Below, in pieces: positions 36,306 through 47,334 of a stretch of 64,000 nt of DNA. Numbering within the stretch: the first letter of the stretch is position 1; each line of letters starts with the position of its first letter. The notes under the pieces were generated by a model that was given only the letters and a program-made list of their open reading frames with translations, searched no databases and was not told the origin of the DNA. This DNA is from Botrytis cinerea B05.10 (lineage: Eukaryota; Ascomycota; Leotiomycetes; Helotiales; Sclerotiniaceae), in assembly GCF_000143535.2 (NCBI RefSeq), contig NC_037320.1, forward strand, positions 2,046,001-2,110,000, read 5' to 3'. A program made the position numbers and the translations under genes.

Positions 36306-38165
36306 ATGGACATACTCCAGACCAAGCCAATCCTTACGGCTGTCTCAGTCGTAGGAGTAACTCTCCTGGGCTACTTCTTCACACGAATCTATGCAGCGCA
36401 GATGCTCATGGTAAAGCTTCAGACGCAATGCTGCGTCAGTTTTTCAACCCTTCTCTATGAACGCCAATGAAGAACATTTGCAGCCCGTAGCGCCTGGACA
36501 TTCCTTCTTCTTTGAATACCTTTTCTTGCTTGGGAAGATGCCGAAGTGCCTCCCAAAAGATGCTCACTACCAACGCATGTTCGGCGAGATCTACCGCGAC
36601 CATTTTGAGTCTACAGGCGTATATTATATGGATCTCTGGCGCATGACTGCCATCTCTATAATGCAGACAAATACTTTAATCTCCGCGCGCAAAGCTGACC
36701 CTATGCCGCGCTTCTTCAAGCCAATCGTAGGAGGCCCCTGTATTTTCGATATGCCCCAAGACTCGTGGAGACCGTGGCGCGCTGTATTTAATAACACGTT
36801 TAATAATGAACATTTCCAGAAGCTGGTCCCGGAAATAGTCAAGCCGATTGAAGTTTATAAGGATATTTTAAGGTATATCATTGATTCCTTTCTTCATTGT
36901 TGTCCAATGTCTACTTTTTTTTGTTTGGCTCGCTGAATGCCTCGTATTCTCTGATGCAATCTTTCGTTTTTCACTTCGTCTTTCAACCCATCCCTAATTA
37001 AAATTTGCTAATTGTTTAATACTTTGATAGAGAGCACGCCGAAAAGGGTGGTATGTTCTATCTGGATAGCACGACTCTGCTTCACTATGGATCTGATTGG
37101 CAAGACAATCATGTACGTCTCCTTCTCCTAATACTATTACCGAACGAGGCTGAACTGATTAGGAACACCGATTTTCATGCTCAACGCGGGTACAATGTTC
37201 TTGCAGACTCTATGGTCAGCCAAATTCGCTGGCATGAGCCAGATACCGCTATCGACCCCTTGAGCCGCATAATTGTAGTATGATGGTATATGGAATGGTC
37301 TAACGGGAGAAAGATGGACGCATATATCAGTGCAGAGCTAGGTAGAAGATATGGGGAATACAAAGCCGACTCCAAAGATTCACGTAGCAAAGCTATTATT
37401 GATTTCATCTTGCAAACAGAAATCGCCCCCGACGTCGATGTCAAGCCAGAAAAATTAGACCCTGATTTCAAGGTATTCGCGACTAGACAAATACGCTTAT
37501 TTGTTTTCTCGGGTCATGACTCACTCAGTAGTACAATCTGCTACATCTACCATTTACTCTCGAAAAATGTCGAGGCGATGCGAAAAGCCATAGAAGAACA
37601 TGATCTTGTCTTTGGAAGACAGGTCGATGGAAGCGAACTTTTAAAAACCAAACCACATCTCGCAAATGATTTGCCTTACACAACAGCTGTCATCAAGGAA
37701 ACGCTTCGGCATTTCCACGCCGCGTCAAGTTCCAGACAAGGATATACGGGTGTTAATCTTTATGATGAGCAGGGCACTGCATGTCCTGCTAACCATACAG
37801 TCTGCTTCACCGACCGCGTAGGCATGCACTACGCACCGAAGTACTGGGTTAGACCCGAAGAATTTCTTCCAGAACGATGGCTAGTAGACCCAGGTCATGA
37901 GCTATAGCTTGTGAAAGGTGCATGGAGACCGTTTGAATATGACCCAAGAAACTGCATTGCCCAGGGACTAGTCATGTCAGAGTTGAGGGTTTTGTTCGCC
38001 TGTACTGTACGAGAATTGGTATTTGAGGATGCATATGAAGAATGGGATAAGTCTCATAAGAAGAAAGGGCCACAAGCTCATAGAGAGAGAGCATACCAGA
38101 TTGAAAAAGCTGCGGCACAACCGAGTGCCCACTATCCTTGTCGAGTGAGGATGATGAATGTTTGA
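36306..38165 (+). pseudogene. Cytochrome P450, frameshifted and with premature stops
   Basis: The remains cover a full-length fungal P450 of about 550 residues. The ATG at 36306 opens an N-terminal membrane anchor (ILTAVSVVGVTLLGYFF). After a frame change near 36420-36457 comes FFEYLFLLGKMPKCLPKDAH, continuing to about 36870. An exon follows an intron ending near 37030 (EHAEKGGMFYLDSTTL). Near 37081 two bases seem lost, because FTMDLIGKTI continues in another frame. Then come the I-helix region FSGHDSLSSTICYIYHLLSK, KETLR (ExxR motif kept), PEEFLPERWLVDPGHEL, and the haem loop FEYDPRNCIAQ. In-frame stops are TGA at 37281-37283, where relatives usually have a codon before WxxWSNGR (CGA to TGA would explain it), and TAG at 37905-37907. 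The haem Cys remains, but two usual Gly residues of FxxGxRxCxG are replaced by Asp and Ala. Not functional; the substrate is unknown. Confidence 0.85.
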
Positions 38166-38892
38166 TATTAGAATTGGGTTGAATAAGGGGTGACGTGAGG
38201 TATTCATGGATTCGGTGATCCGGTAAGGGCGACTGTTAGCAATAAGGTAGAAAAGTTGAGTTAACTTTAAAGTCATTCATATACAACAGTTTTAATATAC
38301 CCAACAATCTCAATGATATGCTTGATATCCTCATGGTACCAGTCATGATCAAAAGCTATAGCTTTCCATTGGTGCTTGGACAACTTCCAAGACGCAACAC
38401 GACCACCTTTATGGTAGATTTCAGCTCTTCAAATAGCTAGGATGAATATGTGTTGTGCAGGCGCTACCTCCCAATAGAACCATGATGTATAAAATATGAA
38501 AGTAACGTTTCTCATAACATGACAAACAATGGGCAATCATGATCAGAACCAAGAAAACAGAAATGGATGAGGTGAATTCGTGTGAGCTTGTGCGCTAACC
38601 GAATCGAGACTAGCCGCATCTCCAAGACTTTAGGTCCAAAGTGCTTGTGGTTTCCAAACTGGATGGGATATTCTCGCGACGCGTTTTGAAATATACTAGG
38701 TAGTCAACGACCTTTCGGAAATACTATACGATACTTCGAGACTGCGCAATTCCTATGGTTATGATCGCTTAAATCAAAAGGCTGTTTTGAGACGCTTTTG
38801 AGCTGTTTTCAAAATTCATATCATTCTTTCGCAAGGTCCAAGGAACGATCGATTGAATTAGCACTTCCTATATTCGACAATCCTCCATCAAG
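38166..38892. other. Intergenic region, upstream of sfh1
   Basis: Nothing coding recognised. The distal part belongs to the decayed P450 flank and the proximal part is presumably the sfh1 promoter. Confidence 0.5.
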
Positions 38893-40734
38893 ATGACGGC
38901 TCGCAACCCCCCTCAAGCTTTTATTTCTAGTTATGCTCCGCGATTGCGCACATATGCCAATTCGTTGCTTACCCCAGTCATACAGCCAACAGCAGCTGTC
39001 GCGACACCTCTTGGTCGAACAACGAAAAGAGGAACCACAGCAATAAATTATGCAGAGGATGGATATGAATTTGAGGAGGACGATGATGATGAAAACAGGA
39101 GAAGGCCTACAGGTTTGAGGAGTTTGCGAAGGGAAGACAATGGACAGGCAAAACAAGACCCCGCAGAAAAGGTCGGCAAAGAAGCTACTGCGCCTGTAGA
39201 AATTCAAGGTATTTGGAGAGATTGGATGGGCAAGCAACGGCCAGGAAAAACCGACATGCAAAATTATGCACAAATCGCATTACCTTTAACCTTAATCCCG
39301 ATTCGAATCGACCTCGATATTCCTTCCTTCACACCCCCTGCGCCTTTACCCGTACCTGTAAACATTCAAGTATCTTACCCTTCGATTGATACTTCCCTAC
39401 CAGCATACAAACCACAAGAGACAACAGTCCCATATCGCCTGAAGGATGTATTTCTGTGGAATCTACACGAGACATTGACAACCACTGATCAATTCGCGCA
39501 AACCATGGTACAGGATCTGGACTTACCGAACAGAGGACAAATGGCAGCCGAGATCAGCAAGCAGATCCGTACACAGCTTGAAGAATACGCAGGCGTGGCT
39601 CTTCATCCACTCTTTCATTCGCAACAGACCGCAACGGCGAACGGCACTGTGACCACCATCAAGCAAGGACCATCGTCTCGAGACGCTTCAAATACGCCCG
39701 CAGCAAGTGGGAATGCGACTCCCATGCGAAATGTCATTGGCCAATCTAATGGCTATTCGACTCCTGCTAAAGCTCCTACTTCACAGTCGCAAGACATCAC
39801 CGCGACTGCAACCTCAATACCACCAGAATCCGATGAATATAATCCTGATGACATGTACCGGTGCATCATCAATTTGAACATCAATCTCTCGAACCATCTC
39901 TACACAGACAGGTTTGAATGGTCATTACTACATCCTCCAGGAACGGCTGAAATATTCGCAAAACAAACCTGCGCAGATCTTGGGTTACCTGGTGAATGGG
40001 TCCCAGCCATGACACATGCGATTTATGAAGCAGTTTTGAGATTGAAAAAGGAGGCATGTGAAAGTGGTGGTTTGGTTGGTGGTTATGGGGGAGAAATACC
40101 TAATGACGCTGTGCATGGTAAGGATGCCGGATGGAGATATGATAATGAGCACCTGGCAGATGAGTGGGAACCCAAGGTTGAGATTTTGTCAAAGGAAGAG
40201 ATTGAGAAGCGAGAGGGTGATAGAGAAAGGCAAATTAGGCGGATGAGAAGAGAGACTGCTAGATTCTCTTCGAATTCGGGAATGGCTGGTGGTCTTCCAA
40301 CACCAGGTGAGAACAGAGGATATTTTGATGAACCACCTGCGGAAGAACGTATGGGTCGTGGTGAGAGAAGCAAGAAGAAGAGACGCTTTAGAAGTCTTAG
40401 TCCATTGGGGAGATCTGGAACACCTGGTGGAAGAGGAACTCCTGACACTGGTGGCATCACTGGGTATGGTGGAGGTGGCAGTCTTACCGAATTTGAACGG
40501 AATAGTTGGAGATGCTCACACTGTAAAGTCTGGGGAACATCAGTTTGGTGTGTGAGGGATGGGCCATTCGGACCAAGGGTAAGTCGCTTTTATGTCTTGA
40601 TTATGATATTTATCACTAACACTTCTCAGACTCTTTGCAATAATTGTGGCTTCATATTCGAGAAAGACCGCAAGCTACCTCGATGGGCCAAGGATCTTCA
40701 CAGACAAGACATTCGCTCAAGCGATTACAGATAA
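38893..40734 (+). CDS. sfh1: Sfh1, SNF5-family subunit of the RSC chromatin remodeller
   Basis: Two exons, 38893-40578 and 40630-40734, give about 596 residues. The N-terminus PQAFISSYAPRLRTYANSLL and the following AINYAED with an acidic patch match the Sfh1 subgroup of SNF5 proteins. Two SNF5 repeats lie at about residues 165-245 (LKDVFLWNLHETLTTTDQFA, DLDLPNRGQMAAEISKQI) and 315-385 (FEWSLLHPPGTAEIFAKQ, DLGLPGEWVPAMTHAIYEAV). They are separated by a low-complexity Ser/Thr linker. A basic KEEIEKREGDRERQIRRMRR helix follows, then an Arg/Gly-rich stretch. A GATA-like finger, CSHC-x20-CNNC, ends the protein, a form seen in filamentous fungi. The 51-nt intron at 40579-40629 splits the finger loop, has GTAAGT and CTCAG ends, and is in frame without a stop. 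RSC opens promoters for transcription. It could be confused with Snf5 of SWI/SNF, but the N-terminus favours Sfh1. Confidence 0.92.
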   Translation: MTARNPPQAFISSYAPRLRTYANSLLTPVIQPTAAVATPLGRTTKRGTTAINYAEDGYEFEEDDDDENRRRPTGLRSLRREDNGQAKQDPAEKVGKEATAPVEIQGIWRDWMGKQRPGKTDMQNYAQIALPLTLIPIRIDLDIPSFTPPAPLPVPVNIQVSYPSIDTSLPAYKPQETTVPYRLKDVFLWNLHETLTTTDQFAQTMVQDLDLPNRGQMAAEISKQIRTQLEEYAGVALHPLFHSQQTATANGTVTTIKQGPSSRDASNTPAASGNATPMRNVIGQSNGYSTPAKAPTSQSQDITATATSIPPESDEYNPDDMYRCIINLNINLSNHLYTDRFEWSLLHPPGTAEIFAKQTCADLGLPGEWVPAMTHAIYEAVLRLKKEACESGGLVGGYGGEIPNDAVHGKDAGWRYDNEHLADEWEPKVEILSKEEIEKREGDRERQIRRMRRETARFSSNSGMAGGLPTPGENRGYFDEPPAEERMGRGERSKKKRRFRSLSPLGRSGTPGGRGTPDTGGITGYGGGGSLTEFERNSWRCSHCKVWGTSVWCVRDGPFGPRVSRFYVLIMIFITNTSQTLCNNCGFIFEKDRKLPRWAKDLHRQDIRSSDYR

Positions 40735-41523
40735 AAATATTTCCAGTCTGTTTTCTCCAATCGTCATACGAGAAATTTCTACTTTGATTTTCATGGATTT
40801 TGGGAAGCTTTTTTGCTAGGAGTCTGAGACAGGGGGCTTTATATCACGCAGCGATGTGGTAATATGGATTACAAATGATTTACTTCTGTCTGATATACAC
40901 ATTGACAAGTGTTTGATTAAGAATGGAAAAGTCTGTTTCATAGAGCAATGACTTTTTGAGAAGGAACTTTTGTACAATAGAGAGAGCTTAGGCCAGTTAA
41001 TGAAGTTTGATCAAGAATATGTGTAGGAAAGTTCTTCTTGGACTGATGTTATGAATGGACGTCTTGTAGCGTCTTTATCAAACATTCTTGAAGAACCTCT
41101 GAAATGGTAGTGTACTATCTCAAAGAGAACCACCATGTACACCTCTCACTATGATTGCAGTTTTTGTTATTTACATTAATGTCCTTTCGTGGTGACACGA
41201 GAGAAGATGAGATAACAACCAACCCCCAATGAACCCGGAGCGAGGAGCCAAAGGGAGCACTCTAATAAAAGCAGACTTCCAACTCCCAACCTGTCATCGC
41301 AATTGATAACCCAACCTTCGCAAATGGAAAAAAAGATCAAGTCAATACTATCCACTGCTCCATTCTCAATCAACCAATCTCCATACCCGACCACCACACC
41401 ATCAATTTCTCCACATGTAGTAGGTAGTAACGTCGAAATAGAAGCTCATAAATATCTCAAACTCTCCACGTACTAATTCTGGCACGAGTTCGTTCAAGCA
41501 TATTCGTTCCATCCGTCAGATAT
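40735..41523. other. Convergent intergenic region
   Basis: Holds the 3' ends of sfh1 and of the minus-strand Q-rich gene. No coding sequence recognised. Confidence 0.55.
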
Positions 41524-42999
41524 CTACATATCCATCTTTGTTTTCTTGTTGGCCTCTTCATCGTGTTGACTAACGCTGGGCTCTCTAGCTCTCTTGCCAA
41601 AATCTTTGGAAGGGCCAGCGGAGAAACTACCCATTTGTGGGTTTGCTCTTCCTGCTTGCTCTTTTGCTGGTGGTTGCTGGTGGGTGGAAGCCTGTATATG
41701 CATGTTCCAGTGTGGACGGGCTTGTCCTCCTACATGCTCATTTCCATCTCCAATTAGCTGGAATCGTTCTGGGGGTGAGCTTGAAAATGCTTGTTCTTGT
41801 GCTTGTTCCTGGGGCGCTGTCTCATTCTTTGTCTGTCTCTGGGTAATTAGAGCTTTTTCGCGGGCTTGTAAAATACTATCGAACGTCTGAGCGTTTTTTG
41901 GCACAGCTGAATCCATACTTGCTGTTCCATTCTTCGATCCTTGTCCTTGTCCCTGACCTTGTCTCTGACCTTGAGCCTGCGCGGTAGCTTGAGACTTCAT
42001 ATGAGCCTGGGCCAGCATTCTCTGGGCCTGCGTCTGTGACGTCAATGCTTCCCCTCTGACCTTTTGACTCCAGATCTTGACGGCTTCCTCTCCCAGAATA
42101 TTACGCTGTCCACTGATCATCACAGCAGCATTGATATCAACTTTGATTGCTCTAGGATTTCCATCAGCATCACCCATTGTAAGACCGCGTGATCCTTCAG
42201 ACGCAGATTTTAGAGATTGGAGTATTGCCTCTGTAATTTTTTGAACTTGTGGAGCCGGGTGGAAAGTGATTATGTTGTCATCGCCGGTGATGGTCAAGGG
42301 AGAATTGATACTGAGATTGAAAGAACTGGATTCGTAAACGGCCTCCTCCTCTGCTTCTTTCTGATCTGGTTGTTGACCAGAGACTTGGGGCTGCGCGCTA
42401 GTTGGGGCGGTGGGAGGAAAGGTGTTGGGCCTTCCATTCTTTATGCTGTATTGTGTGGGGTTCGTGCTGAAAAATTGTTGAAATGCCGGCTCTACTTGTC
42501 CACCATTTAATCTCATCGCGGACAGGCTCGGGCTGGGAACATCTTCTGGTAGGACGTGTGTTGGTTGAAGTACTTGCGACTGGCGAACATGCTGCTGTTG
42601 TAGTCGTTGCCGGTGTGCTTGATTTAGCTGGATTTGTTGCTGGACTGTATACTGCTGCTGTTGTAATTGCTGCTGAGCTCCATGTTGCTGTAGTTGGTGA
42701 TACTGTCTTCGTAAATTTTGAGCTTGCTGTTGTTCGATTCGATCTTGATGCATCATTTTGGGATCCATCTGCTGTTGCATCTGGGTGCTTCCTAGTCCGA
42801 AATTAGAATTGTTGTTGCCGTCTTGTTGCTGTATCTGCGGGCCTGTTCTAATTCTAGGATTGTTGATTCCAGAGCCCATATTCTTACCGCCTAACGAATC
42901 CCCTGGTGTAGCACGACCACTTGTTTGATTAGAAGTAATTCCCAAACCTTGAGGCAAGCCTTGGTGATTGATTGGAAGAGAATCATCTGAGCCTGACAT
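41524..42999 (-). CDS. Gln-rich probable nuclear protein, function unknown
   Basis: One exon of 491 residues from the ATG at 42997-42999. The frame stays open further upstream to an ATG at 43257, but that extension resembles leader sequence, so the MSGSDDSLP start is preferred. Residues about 60-150 are extremely Gln-rich (runs of QQQ with His, Met and Leu). A more ordered centre follows at about 225-330 (FNLSINSPLTITGDDNIITF, ITEAILQSLKSASEG, AIKVDINAAVMISGQRNILG). Further QA/QG repeats come next. The C-terminus has a bipartite-type nuclear signal, KRARE and KKTK separated by about eleven residues. Gln-rich tracts plus this signal suggest a transcription or chromatin co-factor, but no known domain is seen. 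Confidence 0.8.
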   Translation of the reverse strand: MSGSDDSLPINHQGLPQGLGITSNQTSGRATPGDSLGGKNMGSGINNPRIRTGPQIQQQDGNNNSNFGLGSTQMQQQMDPKMMHQDRIEQQQAQNLRRQYHQLQQHGAQQQLQQQQYTVQQQIQLNQAHRQRLQQQHVRQSQVLQPTHVLPEDVPSPSLSAMRLNGGQVEPAFQQFFSTNPTQYSIKNGRPNTFPPTAPTSAQPQVSGQQPDQKEAEEEAVYESSSFNLSINSPLTITGDDNIITFHPAPQVQKITEAILQSLKSASEGSRGLTMGDADGNPRAIKVDINAAVMISGQRNILGEEAVKIWSQKVRGEALTSQTQAQRMLAQAHMKSQATAQAQGQRQGQGQGQGSKNGTASMDSAVPKNAQTFDSILQAREKALITQRQTKNETAPQEQAQEQAFSSSPPERFQLIGDGNEHVGGQARPHWNMHIQASTHQQPPAKEQAGRANPQMGSFSAGPSKDFGKRAREPSVSQHDEEANKKTKMDM

Positions 43000-44582
43000 G
43001 ATGAAAAGGTGAGGATGATTGATGTGGTTCAAAGGATTGTAAGATAGAGTATGGTAAGATGTGATGGCAAGAAAAGATTGTTGTAAAATCAATTGTGTTG
43101 GTTGGATTATAAACTGAACAAAGTTGATCTCGAACTTGAAATACTTAAATAATGGTTGTGGGAGAATAATCGATCGAAGAATTGAGAACCCTCTTTGAGA
43201 CGCTAAGCTAATAAAAATACATGTTTTGCCTCCGAGGTGGAAGGTACTGCCGACCATGTATTGATTTTAAATTCACCATTATGAACTTCACTCGAGGCTC
43301 TTCTAGATGATAGTGGTAAATGGCCAATAAAGAAAGATAGAGTGAATGCCAGAATCTTTATAGGAGAAGGAAGAACCTCCGAAGTACCATTCATCCTATT
43401 GAAAATGAGAGACAATAATAAATATCTAGCTCTCAATAATGAAAGGTGATTCCTTCCAGGTCATCAATGTTGAATCTCTGATAACATAAAGAAGAGTTTC
43501 TATTTACACAATTTAGAACAGAAATGAGTAGCCTCTGATAGTCAAACAAGTGACCCATATCGAATGATGTAGAGACAGAAGTATGAATGTTGAGCTTGGA
43601 TAGGTTGGTGGGATTTTTCAAAAGTCAAGTGAAAAACTAGGAGAGGCACGAACTGTCTGTAGACAGCTCTTCAACAACGGAATAGAAGGTATCTAATCAG
43701 GATAATAGAAGATGGAATCATTACTGCATAAAACTCACATAACAATCTGGCCAGTTTCCAAGAGGTATGACAGAATCTGCTAAGTCCTGCTTTTATCTAT
43801 CAATGGCAAATCACCACAACCAGTAGTGAGACAGGGAATAGGGAATGTTTGAATCTAAGACTCCAAAACCGGCATATAGAAGATACTTATAACTATAGAC
43901 AAAGCACTAGATATCTGCATGATCTGATAGCTTCAAGAAACAGAATACTGAAGAGAAATGCTGAAGCAAACAGTCATAGTGGCCAGGTGAAGATGATAGT
44001 AGTTTGGAGAATATTACAAGAAGCCTTGATCGAGGCAGCCTGGCGAGAACACTAAGTACTGCAATAGACATGAGAATATTCTTCAGGCTACACTCAGGAC
44101 CGAGATGGATAACAATCAAGAGCCGTGGTAGGAGTGAGTAGAGGACATTGCTATTAACATACCCAGAGAGAAAAAACCATTGTTGGAAGTGGGAATCACA
44201 GTGCGTGTGGGCAGTGATGTATACAAAAGTGGGAAAAGCAGTGACGGAAGATAAATAATAAAGCACGTTCACTTGAATCATCAGTACGATGGTGTTTGGC
44301 CAGATTCAAGTCGTGATCAATGTCATTTCCTCACCAGCTACCAAGACTATCAGTACTAGCTGACGCACTTGCTTATTTATGGGAGACGCACTGAAGAATC
44401 ATTGCCTCATCTTCAACCCTGGTCTAGCATCTTCTCAAGCAACATTCCTCGCTCATACAAACGGTTCTTTTGGTCGTAACATATCATGAATTAGTATCAT
44501 CTTCTAGGCCACCTCATAATCGCATCTATCCCTTGTATCTTACAAACCTCTCCGAGGAAAATAACATCTACACTCAAGTAGC
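43000..44582. other. Intergenic region
   Basis: Upstream of the Q-rich gene and downstream of rpn13. Frames of 124 codons (minus, 43907-44281) and 68 codons (plus, 43849-44055) overlap each other and lack recognisable features, so no gene is called. Confidence 0.5.
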
Positions 44583-46054
44583 TCATTTCTTCTCTACTGA
44601 CTTCTTAACACCGTCAACAAATGCCTCAACTGCTTCCCCACCTCCCAATGGAACACTTCCTCCCTTCACTAAACCATTATTCTTTAGCTCAACTCCCAAA
44701 GCATCTGCAATACTAGGCAAGCCACCGTCTCGAATTGCCATAGTCAGACTTCCTAAGCTTTGATGAAATTGTGGACTCCGTACTACTCTCTTCAATACCG
44801 ACTTCTTTTGGTCCAAACTCAAAGCCTCCATAGCAGCGTTCGCAGTCGCAGAAGTTGCGTCGGCCATTCCTTCGAGGGAAGATGCGGATTCTTGTGCAAG
44901 CTGTAGGATAGTTGGTGGAAGATAGCTAAGGAGATTATCCACTTGAGCTGGGGTTGCAGCGTCGATCGATGGAATGGTTACCGTGTTTGGTAAAAGGTCC
45001 GGTAAAGTAGTGTACATTTGACTTTGGGATTGCTGTTGCATGCCAGCTCCCCCAGGACCCTTCAATGAATTGAGAAAGTTTTGAACGACCGAGGCAGCAT
45101 CTGATGGCCCTGAACCAGCACTACTCACATAGTCAGCGCAAGGTTCTTTGGAAGGCTAAAACAGACAGTTTCGTAATTTTTAGAATTCATGCGCAACATA
45201 GCTGTCTAGAAGTACAGGAACAATACGGTACGATTATTGTTGAATCTTCCAATGTACCAACCAAACGCCTCGTGTGTAAATGCTTGGGTACTTTGCAAAA
45301 ATTGGATGAGAATTAACCTACGCTCTTCCACCATCAGCTCCGGCCTCCCTTGAGCTAGCTCCCTCTTCCCTAACATCTCCACCAGTTGCTCCTGCACCAG
45401 CACCTCCACTTCCACCTTGCTGTTCGGATGAATCACCATGACCTTCAACGTCCTCCATCGTTTCGTCCTGATCGTCATTTCCTCCATCGTCTCCTCTCAC
45501 TTGTGCGATTTCCTGTTCAACATCGACTTCATCTCCTTGTAATAATGAATTCACAATTTGTCCAATCTTCAAGTCCCGGGGACTAAACCAACTTGCATCT
45601 CCGTTTCGCGCTTGGGGTTTTGATTGCATCCAGAAAAGATGTCTTTGAGAAGAGGATGAAAATTTGAGAACGAATATGCGGCCATTGGTTTTTGCGGTTG
45701 GTTCAGTGGTTTGGTTGGAATCGTAAGGTTGAAAGATGGCATCGGTTGGTGGTAACAGCAAGTCCATGTTATCCTCATCATCCATAGGTTTGCTTCTTTC
45801 GCGCCATTGGAAATGAATTAAATCTTCATGGCAGTTAGTTAAATCCTATCTCCAGGGTATTCAAATGACCTACCATCTTCAGACCAAAGGTAGATATAAC
45901 CTGGAGTTGGTTCAGGCTTAACTTTGTGAGGTGTAGTTGATGTCTGGTGGAAGTAGAGAGGTTAGTTTGACATTTGAATGTAGAAAGATGTGAATAAACT
46001 TACATCAATATCACACTTTCCCGCCTTGAAGGTAATAATTGGTGAAATAGACAT
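44583..46054 (-). CDS. rpn13: Rpn13/ADRM1, proteasomal ubiquitin receptor
   Basis: Four exons, 46054-46004, 45943-45874, 45823-45322 and 45123-44583, give 387 residues, close to the length of animal ADRM1. All junctions preserve frame; introns are 60, 50 and 198 nt. Residues 1 to about 115 form the Pru (pleckstrin-like receptor of ubiquitin) domain, with MSISPIITFKAGKC, PGYIYLWSEDDLIHFQWRER and RIFVLKFSSSSQRHLFWMQS. This domain binds ubiquitin and Rpn2 on the 19S particle. A Gly/Asp-rich linker follows. The C-terminal helical DEUBAD-like domain, from about residue 255 (LPDLLPNTVTIPSIDAATPA, VLKRVVRSPQFHQSLGSLTM), binds and activates the deubiquitinase UCH37/Uch2 in organisms that have it. Baker's yeast Rpn13 lacks this second domain, so this version is the fuller one. 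It is divergent from the eL6 gene, 375 bases apart. Confidence 0.95.
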
Positions 46055-46429
46055 CTTGTTGGGTTTGATAAGCTATTTGGTGACAGGTATCTTGTTGAAC
46101 AGGATAGCTTTAATGCGTAATGAAGTATGGGAAGCTTCACTCTAGGCGGCCGGAGCTTCGCAATGAAAGTGTCCGGGTGGGTCTACCAATTATGACGCTA
46201 AAAAAGCGATCAATGTGTGAGCCTAGAATAACAGGCCAATATTTCTCCAAACTTAGATAATCACAGAATCACATGATACACAAATCATTAAGCGAATTGA
46301 AATTCCAAGTGTAGTGCCGCAGGTTTTAGCCCTGCTTGAATTTCTGAATTGGAAGAACATCTCGACTTTCACGCCAACGACCAGCGACAAAATTTACGAC
46401 AACTACCCACCAACGGTTCCTTCTTCAAG
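46055..46429. promoter_or_regulatory. Shared divergent promoter of rpn13 and eL6
   Basis: The two start codons are 375 bases apart and point away from each other, so both promoters must lie here. No individual element could be assigned with confidence. Confidence 0.6.
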
Positions 46430-47334
46430 ATGTCGGCAACAGAAGCTACCCAGAAGAAGACCTTCGGAAAATCGACCCGGGTCGTTTCCAACGAGAAGGC
46501 ACAAAAGTACTACCCGGCAGAGGATGTCTCCGCTCCAAGAAAGGTAAATACAAGAGGACCCTTTTTTTGAAAGAGATGGCAGAGTGTTTGTTGGAATATC
46601 GTCAAATTTGGAAAATAAGGAGGCGCGGGATTCAAATATATGGGACTTTGCGATTACAATTGCAATCAGGAGACATATATTTGATTTTGATATCAACCAG
46701 ATCGCCATTATATTACATCACTGCATCGCATTTTTGGGCATTGTTTTATGGTTGAAAGAACCTCATCACTAACAATCAATTCTCCAGGTCCGCAAGTCCA
46801 TCAGACCATCTAAAGTTAGACCATCCCTCGAACCCGGAAAAGTCCTGATCCTCCTCGCCGGTCGTTTCCGTGGCAAGCGTGTCGTTCTCTTGAAGGCACT
46901 CGACCAAGGTGTTCTCCTCGTTACCGGCCCATTCAAGGTCAACGGTGTCCCAATCCGCAGAGTCAACGCCCGTTACGTTATCGCCACCTCCACCAAGGTC
47001 GATTTGGAGGGTATCGACTCAGCAAAGATTGAGGAGCTCTCAAACCCAAAGTACTTTGCTAGAGAGAAGTCAGAGAAGAAGGCATCAGAAGAGGCTTTCT
47101 TCAAGCAAGGCGAGAAGCCAGAGGTAAGATCTTATGCTTGGATATATGTCAAAATCACACAAAATTAACAAATCAAAACAGAAGAAGCAACCATCCTCCA
47201 GCCGCGCAGCAGACCAAAAGACCATCGATAAGGCCATCCTTTCCAGCCTCAAAAAGACCCCAGAACTCGCCAGCTACCTCGGTAGCTCTTTCAGCCTTCG
47301 CAAGGGTGATAAGCCACACGCAATGGTATTTTAA
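46430..47334 (+). CDS. rpl6: 60S ribosomal protein eL6 (L6)
   Basis: Three exons, 46430-46543, 46788-47123 and 47182-47334, encode 200 residues. Both introns (244 and 58 nt) have GT-AG ends and sit between whole codons. The core matches eL6: [20 protein letters not shown] and [20 protein letters not shown] form the conserved SH3-like fold. [20 protein letters not shown] and [13 protein letters not shown] follow, with a basic C-terminal tail. The protein is part of the large ribosomal subunit, on the solvent side near rRNA expansion segments. A long first intron just after the N-terminal coding exon is typical of fungal ribosomal protein genes. Confidence 0.97.

Noticed and set aside
43000..43257. 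In-frame N-terminal extension of the Q-rich protein from the ATG at 43257
   Set aside because: The added 86 residues look like translated AT-rich leader, while the MSGSDD start at 42999 opens typical disordered protein sequence.
43907..44281. 124-codon minus-strand frame upstream of the Q-rich gene
   Set aside because: It overlaps an unrelated plus-strand frame in AT-rich DNA and shows no family resemblance.
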